From Metridium senile (lineage: Eukaryota > Cnidaria > Anthozoa > Actiniaria > Metridiidae), in NCBI GenBank assembly GCA_949775045.1, contig OX459097.1, positions 7,767,685 to 7,831,684 of the forward strand: a stretch of DNA of 64,000 nt, written 5' to 3'. The translations under genes and the position numbers were made by a program. Positions 12,061-21,886 of the stretch are shown here, piece after piece (position 1 is the first letter of the stretch; each line of letters begins with the position of its first letter). The notes beneath the pieces are model-generated. The model did no database searches. It saw only the letters and a list, made by a program, of their open reading frames with translations, and was not told where the DNA came from.

Positions 12061-12319
12061 CGGAAACAAGAAATGGAGAGAATACTCTCTTCCAGGAACG
12101 GATCAGAGAGGAGGGAGAAACAGCTAAAATTAGAATGAAAAAAGGGAAAATAGCGAGGAGAGGGAAATAAATGAACATATCAGGAAGATTTGAGAAAAAA
12201 CTATTAGGGATGCATATTGAAGTTTGTGCTCCTCTTTTCTTCAAAAATCATCAGAGAAGACAAGGACGAGAGTTGGCAAACATGGTGTCACCTATTCAGT
12301 TCTCCATCCTACCTATCCA

Positions 12320-12810
12320 AACACCATACTTAGCTTACCTTCAAAACAACTCACTTCATAAACAACGAACTATCCAAACAAACAAACAAACAACCAAGCA
12401 AGCAACCTACCCTCTAACATCCAATTAACCTGACTATCAAACAATTAACCGTTTAACTCAGCAAACCTGCCAGTCCACCCACCAATCCATCATCAATAAA
12501 CCTGCCTGACAAAACATCAATCAAACTACAACCAACGAACTATCAAAACACAAACAAAACAACAAGCAAAAAAAACAAGCAAACAACCTACACTCCACCA
12601 TCCATTAACCTGACTATCAAACAATTAACCGTGTAACTCACCAACAAACCCACCAACCAATGAATCCTCAACAAACCTGCCTGACAACACATCAATCAAA
12701 TCACAACCAACGAACTATCCAAACAAACAAACAAACAACCAACCAACCAACCAACCATGCAACCAACCTACTCTCCACCATCCAATAACCTGACTATCAA
12801 ACAATTGTAA
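12320..12810. repeat. CAAC-rich minisatellite, about 180-bp unit
   Basis: Units starting CCAATTAACCTGACTATCAA repeat at about 12420, 12600 and 12780, filled with AACCAACCAAC. The same family recurs at 20050-20360, 44530-45165, 32825-33090 and 58760-59300. Confidence 0.85.
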
Positions 12811-12813
12811 CAG

Positions 12814-13010
12814 TGTATGATGATGATGATGATGCGTCTTTATTTAATGAGGGTAAAAAACATAGTTGCTGGTTTCCCAGTAGTTTTCACTATGGCCCTC
12901 CTATTACTACTATAAAATTTACAAGAGAAGTATATGATTAGTAAAATTACAAATACGTTAATTACCGGCATTAATTACAAGAATAAAGATATTAAATAGT
13001 AAAGATTATA
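12814..13010 (-). mobile_element. 3' end of a non-LTR retrotransposon
   Basis: Read on the minus strand, the segment ends CTCATTAAATAAAGACGC followed by (ATC)n. A poly(A)-type signal followed by a trinucleotide tail is typical of LINE 3' ends. No reverse-transcriptase frame remains nearby. Confidence 0.5.
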
Positions 13011-13390
13011 GATACGTGCGTTAATTATATTTATAACAAGAAGATAATCGGTGTTTGAAAGGTTGCAATATATTAATTTATTATATGACCGTGTATCTTG
13101 GAGTCTGGACACTAGTAAATGAAGCAATCTGATTGGTTAGATTCGATCTCGGACCGGTTAATATTCTCCTAGGTAGACCGCGGTCCGAAAGTGATATTAA
13201 TTTTTGAAAAATTTGAAAAATCTTCTTAGGTAATTGTTAATTATGGTAATTTATCGAACAAAAATAGTAGGAGAAACGTTTGTTCGATCCAGAATGCGAT
13301 GAATAGACAAAAACCGAGAGAAAATTATAGGGTAAGCTAGTGGCGAGCATTGGTTGTTTTTGCAAACATTTTGACAAGCAAAAGTTGAGA

Positions 13391-13815
13391 AAATCATATT
13401 AATATTGCATAAACTCATCAGAGAATACACAAAAGGTTTTTTTTAATTCTCTAAAGAACATAAAGCTCGCTCACATACCTCAATAATAGTTGAAAAGTAT
13501 ACTTTTAGTTTTTATCTTTCCTTGTAAACAACACGGCGGTGAGTTGAGCTATCTTTTGTTGAGATACGTCGTTGCTTTTCAGTCACTTTCAAAAACTGTA
13601 AAATTCACGATAATTAATTTGTCTACAAAGTTAACAACCTTTTTGAAGTCAGTAAGTGTTATTGTCTTCCTTTTTCTGCATACAAAAGGTCCAATGGTTC
13701 GTTCATAGCCGTTTAGCTCGATTCAAAGTCCTGTCAGCGATCCTCGTCCTTTTATCTTCTTCATATAAAGTACGACACAGACAAATTAATTCCTTCAACA
13801 GTTGACAGTGATTTC
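13391..13815. repeat. 425-bp direct repeat, left of the Gypsy element
   Basis: Nearly identical to 18273-18698. This copy ends with GTGATTTC directly against the left LTR. The internal 72-codon frame is identical in both copies simply because the DNA is; I see no protein evidence. Confidence 0.9.
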
Positions 13816-13942
13816 TGTTTCGTTATGAAAAGATGACAAACAAGTCGACGTAAAAGCTTTATTCTACTCCGGTTGTCAAACTAGTACAAGCGACTGACTT
13901 TACATACGGGACTTAAGAATGTCAAAATCCTATTACGTCACA
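13816..13942 (-). repeat. 3' LTR of the Gypsy element
   Basis: 127 bases, identical to 18115-18241, with TG...CA ends in both orientations. On the element's own strand it contains GAATAAAGC, a poly(A) signal. The adjoining AAGAGGGA (13943-13950, minus strand) is a polypurine tract directly at the LTR edge. Confidence 0.9.
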
Positions 13943-14152
13943 TCCCTCTTGTCAACAAATAACAACAATACCATGAAAACAGGTACTATAACTTAGCTGA
14001 ATAACATGATAGGTTTCTTCAGTGAATAACTTTGGTAACCTTAATGTGACACTAACAGATAATGATAAGGGTCCAAATGTCAATAAATGTTCATAACTAC
14101 TGATCAATAACAAATATAAAAGTGTCACTTAGTGTTCAAACATAGCTTTGTT

Positions 14153-17100
14153 TTAGCCTGGTACAAAGTCATTGAGATGGCTTGGTCTTCGGATCTCTCT
14201 CCCTCGAGAACTGTATTTGGGGGGTGGAGACTTGTCGGCGGGTTGCTTGACTTGGGCTGGTCTTTCTACAGCTGTCTGTGGAGATGGTTGAACTGCTGTC
14301 ATCACAGGCAAGGGTTGTTCTGACTGGCTGCTTGTATCTGCTGAGGGGGTAGGGCAGGTTTCCTTCTTCTCTGTGTTTGGCTTCTCTGGTGATGACTGTG
14401 GTGGTAGTGGGTCCAGGATAACTGTTTCTGGTGTCAGCCTCAGGTGGCGTCGGTTTCTTCGATATGTTTGGCCCTGTTCTGTTGTAACATTGTAGGACCT
14501 GATGTAGAGGGGCGAGCTTGTGATGTGCTGGAACTGATAGTCTGCTGCAAATTTTGTGAACTCTCCTGAGCTAAATTGAGGGCCATTGTCACTAATCAGG
14601 CGGTCAGGTATTCCGTGGCGACTGAAATGGCTCTTGAGTTTGTTGATGACGTCACATGACTTTGTGCTGTAGAGTCTGTCAACTTCACCGAAGTTGGAGA
14701 AGTAGTCTGTAGTTACCAGGAAGCGTCTACCATTGAACTCAAACAGGTCGGTGGCAATAAACTCCCATGGCCGACTTGGGGCTGGATGGCTCATCAAAGG
14801 CTCTTTCTGTTGCCCTGCTTGGAATGTGTTGCAAATGCTACACTTGGAGATGTATTCTTCTACCTCTGTGTTCATTCTTGGCCAATAGAAGGCTTCTCGG
14901 GCTCTACGCAGACAGCCTTGAATCCCGAGATGGCTGGCATGTAGTTTACTCTTTATTTCATCTCTCAATCCATAGGGAATGATGACTCGCTCACCCTTGA
15001 ATATGATACCGTTCTGAACTGAGAGGGTTTCTCTGAATGGGTAGTAGTCATGTATCTCTTCTTTTACTTTCTTTATTGTGTCAGGCCATCCTTGCAGTAT
15101 CACTTGTTTTAAAGTCTGTAGCTGCTGATCTTGTTGAGTGTGTTTTTGGATCTTTGACAGAGTTTCGTCGGTGACTGGCAGGAATTGACACATATTGATG
15201 TTTTCAACATCCTTCTCTGTAGGGGTTCTGTTGACTGTCATTACCTGCTCCAGATCAGTTGAGGAGACTTCATGGTGCGGAAGGTATGCTCTGCTTAATG
15301 TGTCTGCCATGTACATTTTGGCTCCCCTTTTGTAGGTTACCTCAAATTCGTATCGTTGTAGCCTTAACATCATTCTCTGTAGCCTCTTTGGTGCACTTAG
15401 TAGACTTCTCTTAAAAATTGTCTCTAGTGGCTTATGATCAGATTCGACTAGTGTCTTCCGGCCATACACATAAGTGTTGAATTTCTCCATGCCATAAACG
15501 ATTGCAAGCATTTCTTTCTCTATTTGAGCATAGTTACTCTCAGTAGGTGTTAATGATCTGGAGGCATATGCAAGTGGGTGTCCATTTTGCATCAAACATG
15601 CACCCAAACCATTCTGTGACGCATCACATTGTAGCACTGGTTGGACTTCGGGATTAAAATACTGTAAGATGGGCGCATTAGAGAGAATCTTCTTAGTTTC
15701 ATCAAACGCTTTGCCATGAACATGTTTGTCCCATAGGAACTCTGTGTCGTTCTTAATAAGGTCTCGGAGTGGTTTGGTTACCTCTGATAGGTGGGGGGCA
15801 AACTTTTGCACGTAATTCACCATCCCCAGAAGCCTTTGCACAGCTTGTTTATCAGTTGGAGAGGGCATACCAACAATAGCACTAACTTTCTCAGGGTCTG
15901 GTCGTAGACCATCTGCTGTAATGACATGACCCATGAAGGCGACTTGGTCCTTCCTCAACTGCAATTTGGACTCATTGAGCTTGAGGCCTTTGCTACGACA
16001 CCTGTCCAGAAGGTTTCTCAGCTTTGTATCATGGTCCTTCATGGCTTCTTCATCAGTTGCGCCAGACCCAAATAGCAATATGTCGTCAGCTATGGCTTTG
16101 ATTCCAGCCAGTCCTTCTAGTGCAATATCCATTCGCCGCTGGAATTCTTCAGGGGCTGGGGATATGCCAAAAGGCATTCGAAGCCATCTGTATCTACCCC
16201 ATGGGGTTGAGAATGTCGTCAAGAAGCTGCTCTCATCATCGAGCTGCACATGCCAGAATCCATTTTTAGCATCTAGTACCGAGAAACATCGTGCTTGTGA
16301 CAGGTCAGGAAGAATATCATCAATCGTAGGGAGAGGATAGTGGTTTCTTTTCAGAGCTTTATTTAGTGGCTGTGGGTCAATGCAGAGTCTTAGCTTCCCA
16401 TTTCGCTTCGTGGTAACAACTGTAGCTGATATCCACTCTGTTGGTACATCAACAGGGGTGATTACACCAAGGTCCGTCAGACGCTGAAGCTCCTCTTTCA
16501 GGTTGTCTTTTATGGCTATGGGCACTTTTCTTGTGGGTAGTTGGACTGGTGGTACCGATTTATCAATCTGAAGTTGAAGCTTTCCTTCTAGGCATCCTTC
16601 TCCTTTAAACACATCAGAGTACTCCTGTAGTATCTGTTCCCTTGTCACTGGGGTGTATTGTTTCTGGTGAGTCACATCTACCGCAAGTATATTAGCTGGG
16701 TTGGCCGTCAGAAGCTTCATCTGTTGGCTAGCCTTGGCTCCAAGGAGTGATCGTGCACTGCCTTTTACAATTACAAACTCCACGCTGTACTTTTTACCAT
16801 TCTTGGGATTCACCATTTGTACTCGTTTCTTGCCTAGTGGCCTCTCTTCACTCTTGTTGTACATGATCAGGACAGTGTTAGTTGGGTGTAGTGATCTGAG
16901 GCTATCCATACCATACAATCGCGTGCAAGTCTCTTGTGACAATACATTAACAGTGGCCCCACTATCCAGGTACATTTTCTCCTCTTGGCCATTAAGTAGC
17001 ATGATAGCTGTCAACTTGCTATCAAACTCTTTTTCACCGACTTGGCCAATGTGCTCTTTGACGCTCACGTATGCTATGTACTCATCAGACTCATATTCAT

Positions 17101-18010
17101 CATCATCATCTACTGCGTTGACTTCTTGTCTCCGTTGTTCACGTGTTTGTCCTTGACAGACTTTTGCAAAATGATTTTCTTTGCCACATTTCCTGCATGT
17201 CTGTCCCCATGCTGGACACTGTCGACGATTCTTGATATGTGTGTTTCCACAAAAAAAACACCTGAGCTTTGGTTCTTGCCTTTTGTGTTGTTGTTGGAGT
17301 CTTGGTTTTGACATGGTACGTTCTCTGGGCTCCCACTTAGACGGTGCCTTCTTGGTAATCGCGTGGACTTCTTCGTCGTTGTCGATTGTCTTTAACTGCT
17401 TTTTCGTGGTCTCAAATGACCGGCAAATGTCGATGCAATTTTTTAAAGTTAGCTCAGACCTCTCTAGGAGTCGTTTCCTTGCTGCTGTGTCACGTACTCC
17501 AATGACTATTTTATCTCTGATCAGGCTTTCTTCAAGGTTTCCAAAGTTACACGTTTTTGAGAGTTTCTTGAGCGCTGTTACGTAAGTGTCTACAGTTTCA
17601 TTGGGCTCTTGTACTCTCTGGTTGAATATATAACGCTCGTAGGTTTCATTCGTCTTACCAATGCAATGTTTATTTAGTTTGTCGATCACAACATCAATAT
17701 CTTTTCTGTGATCTTCACTGTCAAAGTCGAGACTGTCAAAGATATCTAACGCTTCGCTGCCCATGCATGTGAGGAATGTCGCTGTTCGCAGCTCTTTGTT
17801 GTGGGTCGGATTTGCTGGGTCTTTGAGCCTTGTAGCTAGCTCGTAATTCTCCCAGTCACGCTTGAATCTCTTCCAATTAGTAGGCAGGTTTCCTGTCGTT
17901 TCTAACTTGGCTGGTAAGGGAATATTCATTGGAATATGTACAACACTTGGTGTTTGAAGTTTTGGCGCCGCTTGTGCCACGTTTGAAGACGAGGATTCTT
18001 CGTCGCTCAT
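14153..18010 (-). CDS. Gag-pol polyprotein of the Gypsy element, integrase truncated
   Basis: 1285 codons in one frame, with gag and pol fused without a frameshift. In order: a gag-like N terminus; two zinc-knuckle-like motifs at residues 251-285 (the second is C-X2-C-X4-H-X4-C); an aspartic protease with DSGA at 349-352; reverse transcriptase with catalytic ADD (D642, D643); RNase H with a QCDAS motif near residue 790; an integrase HHCC zinc finger from about residue 1023; then the first two catalytic aspartates (TDLF, and SDNGPQF near 1144). Just after HITSSP (about residue 1170) the frame jumps to a C-terminal tail. The segment with the third catalytic residue (Glu) and the rest of the core is missing, without breaking the frame. 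Reverse transcription could still work; integration should not. Similarity is closest to the Mag-like Ty3/Gypsy group as far as I can judge. Confidence 0.93.
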   Translation of the reverse strand: MSDEESSSSNVAQAAPKLQTPSVVHIPMNIPLPAKLETTGNLPTNWKRFKRDWENYELATRLKDPANPTHNKELRTATFLTCMGSEALDIFDSLDFDSEDHRKDIDVVIDKLNKHCIGKTNETYERYIFNQRVQEPNETVDTYVTALKKLSKTCNFGNLEESLIRDKIVIGVRDTAARKRLLERSELTLKNCIDICRSFETTKKQLKTIDNDEEVHAITKKAPSKWEPRERTMSKPRLQQQHKRQEPKLRCFFCGNTHIKNRRQCPAWGQTCRKCGKENHFAKVCQGQTREQRRQEVNAVDDDDEYESDEYIAYVSVKEHIGQVGEKEFDSKLTAIMLLNGQEEKMYLDSGATVNVLSQETCTRLYGMDSLRSLHPTNTVLIMYNKSEERPLGKKRVQMVNPKNGKKYSVEFVIVKGSARSLLGAKASQQMKLLTANPANILAVDVTHQKQYTPVTREQILQEYSDVFKGEGCLEGKLQLQIDKSVPPVQLPTRKVPIAIKDNLKEELQRLTDLGVITPVDVPTEWISATVVTTKRNGKLRLCIDPQPLNKALKRNHYPLPTIDDILPDLSQARCFSVLDAKNGFWHVQLDDESSFLTTFSTPWGRYRWLRMPFGISPAPEEFQRRMDIALEGLAGIKAIADDILLFGSGATDEEAMKDHDTKLRNLLDRCRSKGLKLNESKLQLRKDQVAFMGHVITADGLRPDPEKVSAIVGMPSPTDKQAVQRLLGMVNYVQKFAPHLSEVTKPLRDLIKNDTEFLWDKHVHGKAFDETKKILSNAPILQYFNPEVQPVLQCDASQNGLGACLMQNGHPLAYASRSLTPTESNYAQIEKEMLAIVYGMEKFNTYVYGRKTLVESDHKPLETIFKRSLLSAPKRLQRMMLRLQRYEFEVTYKRGAKMYMADTLSRAYLPHHEVSSTDLEQVMTVNRTPTEKDVENINMCQFLPVTDETLSKIQKHTQQDQQLQTLKQVILQGWPDTIKKVKEEIHDYYPFRETLSVQNGIIFKGERVIIPYGLRDEIKSKLHASHLGIQGCLRRAREAFYWPRMNTEVEEYISKCSICNTFQAGQQKEPLMSHPAPSRPWEFIATDLFEFNGRRFLVTTDYFSNFGEVDRLYSTKSCDVINKLKSHFSRHGIPDRLISDNGPQFSSGEFTKFAADYQFQHITSSPLYIRSYNVTTEQGQTYRRNRRHLRLTPETVILDPLPPQSSPEKPNTEKKETCPTPSADTSSQSEQPLPVMTAVQPSPQTAVERPAQVKQPADKSPPPKYSSRGREIRRPSHLNDFVPG

Positions 18011-18100
18011 ATTTTCCTTTTTTTCGTGCTCAGAAATACTCCAATCCTTGACATAAATTGTAAACTATTATTTCTTACCAGATCCTGCGTTGGTCCGTTA

Positions 18101-18114
18101 GATTTCTGACACCA
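18101..18114 (-). promoter_or_regulatory. Primer-binding site of the Gypsy element
   Basis: TGGTGTCAGAAATC on the minus strand abuts the 5' LTR with no gap. TGG matches the tRNA CCA end. I did not establish which tRNA is used. Confidence 0.75.
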
Positions 18115-18241
18115 TGTTTCGTTATGAAAAGATGACAAACAAGTCGACGTAAAAGCTTTATTCTACTCCGGTTGTCAAACTAGTACAAGCGACTGACTTT
18201 ACATACGGGACTTAAGAATGTCAAAATCCTATTACGTCACA
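18115..18241 (-). repeat. 5' LTR of the Gypsy element
   Basis: 127 bases, identical to the LTR at 13816-13942. It would carry the promoter for leftward transcription. No TATA box is obvious. Confidence 0.9.
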
Positions 18242-18272
18242 TACACAAAAAATCATATTAATATTGCAAAAA

Positions 18273-18698
18273 AAAATCATATTAATATTGCATAAACTCA
18301 TCAGAGAATACACAAAAGGTTTTTTTTAATTCTCTAAAGAACATAAAGCTCGCTCACATACCTCAATAATAGTTGAAAAGTATACTTTTAGTTTTTATCT
18401 TTCCTTGTAAACAACACGGCGGTGAGTTGAGCTATCTTTTGTTGAGATACGTCGTTGCTTTTCAGTCACTTTCAAAAACTGTAAAATTCACGATAATTAA
18501 TTTGTCTACAAAGTTAACAACCTTTTTGAAGTCAGTAAGTGTTATTGTCTTCCTTTTTCTGCATACAAAAGGTCCAATGGTTCGTTCATAGCCGTTTAGC
18601 TCGATTCAAAGTCCTGTCAGCGATCCTCGTCCTTTTATCTTCTTCATATAAAGTACGACACAGACAAATTAATTCCTTCAACAGTTGACAGTGATTTC
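18273..18698. repeat. 425-bp direct repeat, right of the Gypsy element
   Basis: A second copy of 13391-13815. After GTGATTTC it continues into unique sequence (GATTAAAGTTC), showing that this copy has the undisturbed right-hand junction. A short extra copy of its first 20 or so bases (AATCATATTAATATTGCAAA) precedes it at about 18251. Confidence 0.9.
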
Positions 18699-18699
18699 G

Positions 18700-19140
18700 A
18701 TTAAAGTTCTTATCATTATTTATCGAAAAATAAGCTTTCGTAGGCTTTTTTTCTCGATGCAAACTGATCCACAAGACCGACGAATTTCAACTCGTTTCAA
18801 CATCCATCGTGGTTCACTTTTTCTTGTCAGCTAAAATCCTTTGTAAAACTTGTTTTTTGTTTCCTGACTTTCTTTGAAGTTGAGATATAAACAAAACCCT
18901 TTGTCTTTGAATGATCTTTGATTTGGAATGGTGAAGAAAGCTGCAGTAATTTTAATATGTTGGCCATAAAAGTTCTGTAAGTTTGTTGGATAGCCGTCAC
19001 ACGCTGAATGAAAACCGGTTTTTGACAACCCGCACTTTTTCAGTAAAACTACTGGGAAGCCATTTGAAATCAACGCGCGTCGTAAAAATTTCAAAGGAAA
19101 TATTACTTTTTTATCGAAAATAGCTGTGGTCATATAATAA
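18700..19140. other. No gene recognised
   Basis: AT-rich with two short chance frames on the minus strand. No splice-bounded exon or repeat boundary was identified. Confidence 0.5.
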
Positions 19141-19142
19141 AA

Positions 19143-19280
19143 ATCTTATTAACCGAGCTTGGTCGGTCTGTACAGGAGAATCTTGACCTTGGTCGGGTAC
19201 AGACCTCACTGCGTTCGGTCTGTACTTTCCGACCTCGGTCAAGATTCTCCTGTACAGACCTCCCGCTCGGTTAATAAGAT
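19143..19280. mobile_element. Palindromic hairpin element
   Basis: Arms ATCTTATTAACCGAGC...GGTCTGTACAGGAGAATCTTG and their reverse complement span almost the full 138 bases. It is a foldback or MITE with no coding content. Confidence 0.75.
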
Positions 19281-19330
19281 CTTAATATAGAAGTAAATGC
19301 ATGTGCACTTATCAAGTGACTATCAATTAA

Positions 19331-19612
19331 TTACAGTGCGACTCGCCGTACCGTAGTCACTTACAAAAACATTTGATGAATTTTTGACATTATTTTGACA
19401 TTTTTTCATCTCAATCGGACCAATCAGATACACGTTTATATCGAGAGGCGGAGTTTATATCAAGAGGCGGAGTTTATATCGATCAAAGGCGGAGACATTA
19501 GATACTTTGATGTCTGTAATTGGTCCGAAGGAGATGAAAAAACGTCAAAATAATGTCAAAAATTCATCAAAAGTTTTTGTAGGTGACTACGGTACGGCGA
19601 GTCGCACTGTAA
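19331..19612. mobile_element. MITE with about 95-bp terminal inverted repeats
   Basis: Ends TTACAGTGCGACTCGCCGTA and its reverse complement, with arms continuing to CGGACCAAT/ATTGGTCCG. TA or TTA at both edges fits a TA target duplication. The centre has three GGCGGAGTTTATATC-like units. Confidence 0.8.
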
Positions 19613-19613
19613 G

Positions 19614-20060
19614 TCAATAGGTGTTTTTGACTGTAAAGTGTGCAAGTTTCTTATTTTCTTTTAAAATATCTTTTTTTACTTTTTCTATGAAGCTTTTGTG
19701 GGACATAATTTTGCGTGTGTAGCTATCTATATTATTCCATAAGCGACAAGTGCTTACATGGAACGTTTTGGAACCTGATATGTTTTTGTGTTTAGGAATA
19801 TATATGTTGTTCTTAGCTGAGGCTCTTGTGTTATACTTACAGTTATCTTTTAGGTAATTAATGTAGGTCATAAAGTATACGGGACAATACCCCTGGCTAA
19901 TTTTATGTAACAGAAGTAATTTCCTAGTACGAACAATATCATCAATTGGGAGCCAGCCTAATTCATTAAACAATTTGACAGAATTGTCTGAAAATTTAGC
20001 GTCAAGAATTACTCGAGCACAGCGTTTTTGAATCCCAAGTAACCTAGTCAGATAACTCAC
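19614..20060 (-). pseudogene. LINE reverse-transcriptase C-terminal fragment
   Basis: The minus-strand frame contains LLGIQKRCARVILDAKFSDN and LGWLPIDDIVRTRKL, the conserved tail found after the RT thumb in Jockey/CR1/L2-type non-LTR elements. The 5' portion is replaced by CAAC repeat DNA, so this is a 5'-truncated insertion of about 145 codons. It abuts the MITE at 19331-19612. Confidence 0.75.
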
Positions 20061-20365
20061 CAACAAACCCACCAACCAATGAATCATCAACAAACCTGCC
20101 TGACAAGACATCAATCAAATCACAACCAACGAACTATCACAACAAGCAAGCAACCAATCTACCCTCCATCATCCAACCAACCCGACCATCAAATAACCAA
20201 ATTACCCATTAACAAACCGGACCAACCAACTAATCCACCATCCACCATCCTGCCTACCAAGCCATCAACCAAACCACAAAGAACTCATCTACCTATAATA
20301 TACTTTCTTCCCAACAACCCAACTAAGAAAACACAACCTGAACCAACCTACCGGTTGTAAACTAA
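20050..20365. repeat. CAAC-rich minisatellite
   Basis: AACCAACCAAC-type units with CACCAACCAATGAATCATCAA and CTGCCTGACAAGACATC, closely matching 12640-12760 and 44900-45130. Confidence 0.85.
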
Positions 20366-20384
20366 ATGCAAATCAACCAGCCAG

Positions 20385-21862
20385 CAAGTCTTTTAGTGTC
20401 GTCACGCAACGCTCCTAAACACGGCTGCGGCCGGGGAGACTACCAGCCAGCCTGCCAACCAAAATACATCAATACTGGCAACGTTCTTTCGCAATCGCTT
20501 CCTGTTAAAATCACAACCATCCTCCATCCAGAAAACGTTTTTCAAAATATGTTACATTTTCTACTTGTGTGACTATTGTTTCACTCTGAACCTCTGTAGG
20601 TCGAATATTTTAATTAGATAAAATTGTTTTGACAACTTTTCTGGGAAGTTCGAGGGGGGTCACAAATGACGCAACAGTTTCTCGGACAAACTGCTTTCCG
20701 TCGTACCATAAAAAAAAATTTAACTTGAATTTGGATTCCAATGGAACTTAATAACAAAAGGAAAACCATATCAGCGTGAATTTTTATTAAGGTACAGTAA
20801 GTAATGTACAGCCCAGTCACACGGTTATTACTTCTGTTCCGTTATGTTAAAACAGTATTTTAACTCTCGAATTCATACACATATAATTAGCATACGTCTA
20901 CAGTAATGTTTTCAGTGTTTTGCTGATCGTGTTATTGATTCTTCTTTAGTTATTTAATGTGTTTGATAATGATGCAAGCAATATGCTTATTTGACAGTGT
21001 CGAAAGTTACGGTACTTTTTTAAAAAACCGAAGCTATACAGCTTTGAGTTAAGTTCCAGCTGAAAGGAAATTAAAACAAGCTTAAAATTAAATTGACGAT
21101 TTACTCAGTATCAACGGAAACTCTTGTGCTGCAGTATTGTATAAATCGTCTTTAAAACTATCATGGTCAAGTGGTATAAGTTTTATTATTTCTGACTGTG
21201 TGTAACTCAGTCGAAACATCAAGCTTTTAGAAACATCAAAAGCAAAAACATCCGCAGGCCCCCAGAAAAAGTTATGAAAACTTTTTGGTAGTTATTCGAT
21301 TTGACATTCAATGGTTCCTTTACATATGTTTTCTTGTATCGATTCCTTTCTTGACAATTTTAATATACAGAAGGGATTACAATATTCAACTTAATGTATT
21401 CAACTTTAAAATGTTTCGGCATCACTATAGCTTTAATTCGATCAGCGAATGTTATCAATCTGCACAGACAGAGTTCACGTGAAACAAAAAAATTAGATTG
21501 TATTTGCTTATTTTTTATTTTTTAAACCTTAAAGATTATAACAGTAAGTTAAAAATCTGATAATGTGAAGTATTTTTCATGCGGAACTGAAGTCTTAGAA
21601 CGACCATAGTTAATATTAACTATTAACTATGGAACGACATTTTTGCAACTTTAATTTCCAGTGCTCGTTATATTTAATATCAGCCAAAATTAGAAACCAG
21701 CTTTTTTTGCTTTGATATTAATACAGGTTTTATAACAAATAACTGAGGATTTATGATAGTTGACACATCAGTAATCTCGATTCTGTTCTGCTCGACTAGA
21801 AAATGATTTACACGCATGGTGACCCTAGGTGATTTGAAGCTTGACAGGACGTCTTTTAAAAT
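20385..21862 (+). repeat. Upstream module of the KH-Roc gene family, first copy
   Basis: Blocks such as TTAGTGTCGTCACGCAACGC, AACTTTTCTGGGAAGTTCGA and TTGGATTCCAATGGAACTTA are shared in order with 45830-46500. Later blocks (AAGTTTTATTATTTC, GTAAC..GAAACATCAAGCTT) are shared with 26390-26440. This is the 5' flank of a gene copy, duplicated along with it. Confidence 0.7.
21780..21862 (+). promoter_or_regulatory. Conserved leader before the orphan first exon
   Basis: GATTCTGTTCTGCTCGACTAG, GCATGGTGACC and AAGCTTGACAGG are conserved with 29030-29107 and 47060-47162, all directly before an ATG exon. Probable 5' UTR or core promoter; no TATA box is evident. Confidence 0.45.
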
Positions 21863-21886
21863 ATGTCTACGTATTATTCAATCCAG
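21863..21886 (+). CDS. Orphan first exon of a third KH-Roc family copy
   Basis: ATG plus seven codons (MSTYYSIQ), then the donor GTAAGTCAACCGATTAT, which is almost identical to the donors after the first exons at 29108 and 47163. No KH exon is seen between here and 29.1 kb. It may be a remnant of a lost gene copy, or an alternative first exon for the gene at 29108-42690: its phase 0 is compatible with exon 29632-29907. Confidence 0.55.

Larger units (their letters stand above)
13816..18241 (-). mobile_element. Ty3/Gypsy (Metaviridae-type) LTR retrotransposon
   Basis: A complete element of 4426 bases with identical 127-bp LTRs, a primer-binding site starting TGGTGTCAGAAATC immediately after the 5' LTR, one gag-pol frame, and a polypurine tract at the 3' LTR. 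Identical LTRs indicate a recent insertion. No short target-site duplication is visible. Instead the element is flanked by two 425-bp copies of host sequence. The integrase carries an in-frame deletion (see the gag-pol entry), so this copy could not move without help. Confidence 0.92.

Noticed and set aside
12320..12810. CRISPR-like regular repeats
   Set aside because: The units are degenerate CAAC minisatellite without unique spacers, in a eukaryotic genome.
13490..18591. Identical 72-codon frames on both sides of the Gypsy element
   Set aside because: They lie in the 425-bp DNA duplication. There is no protein signature or splice context.
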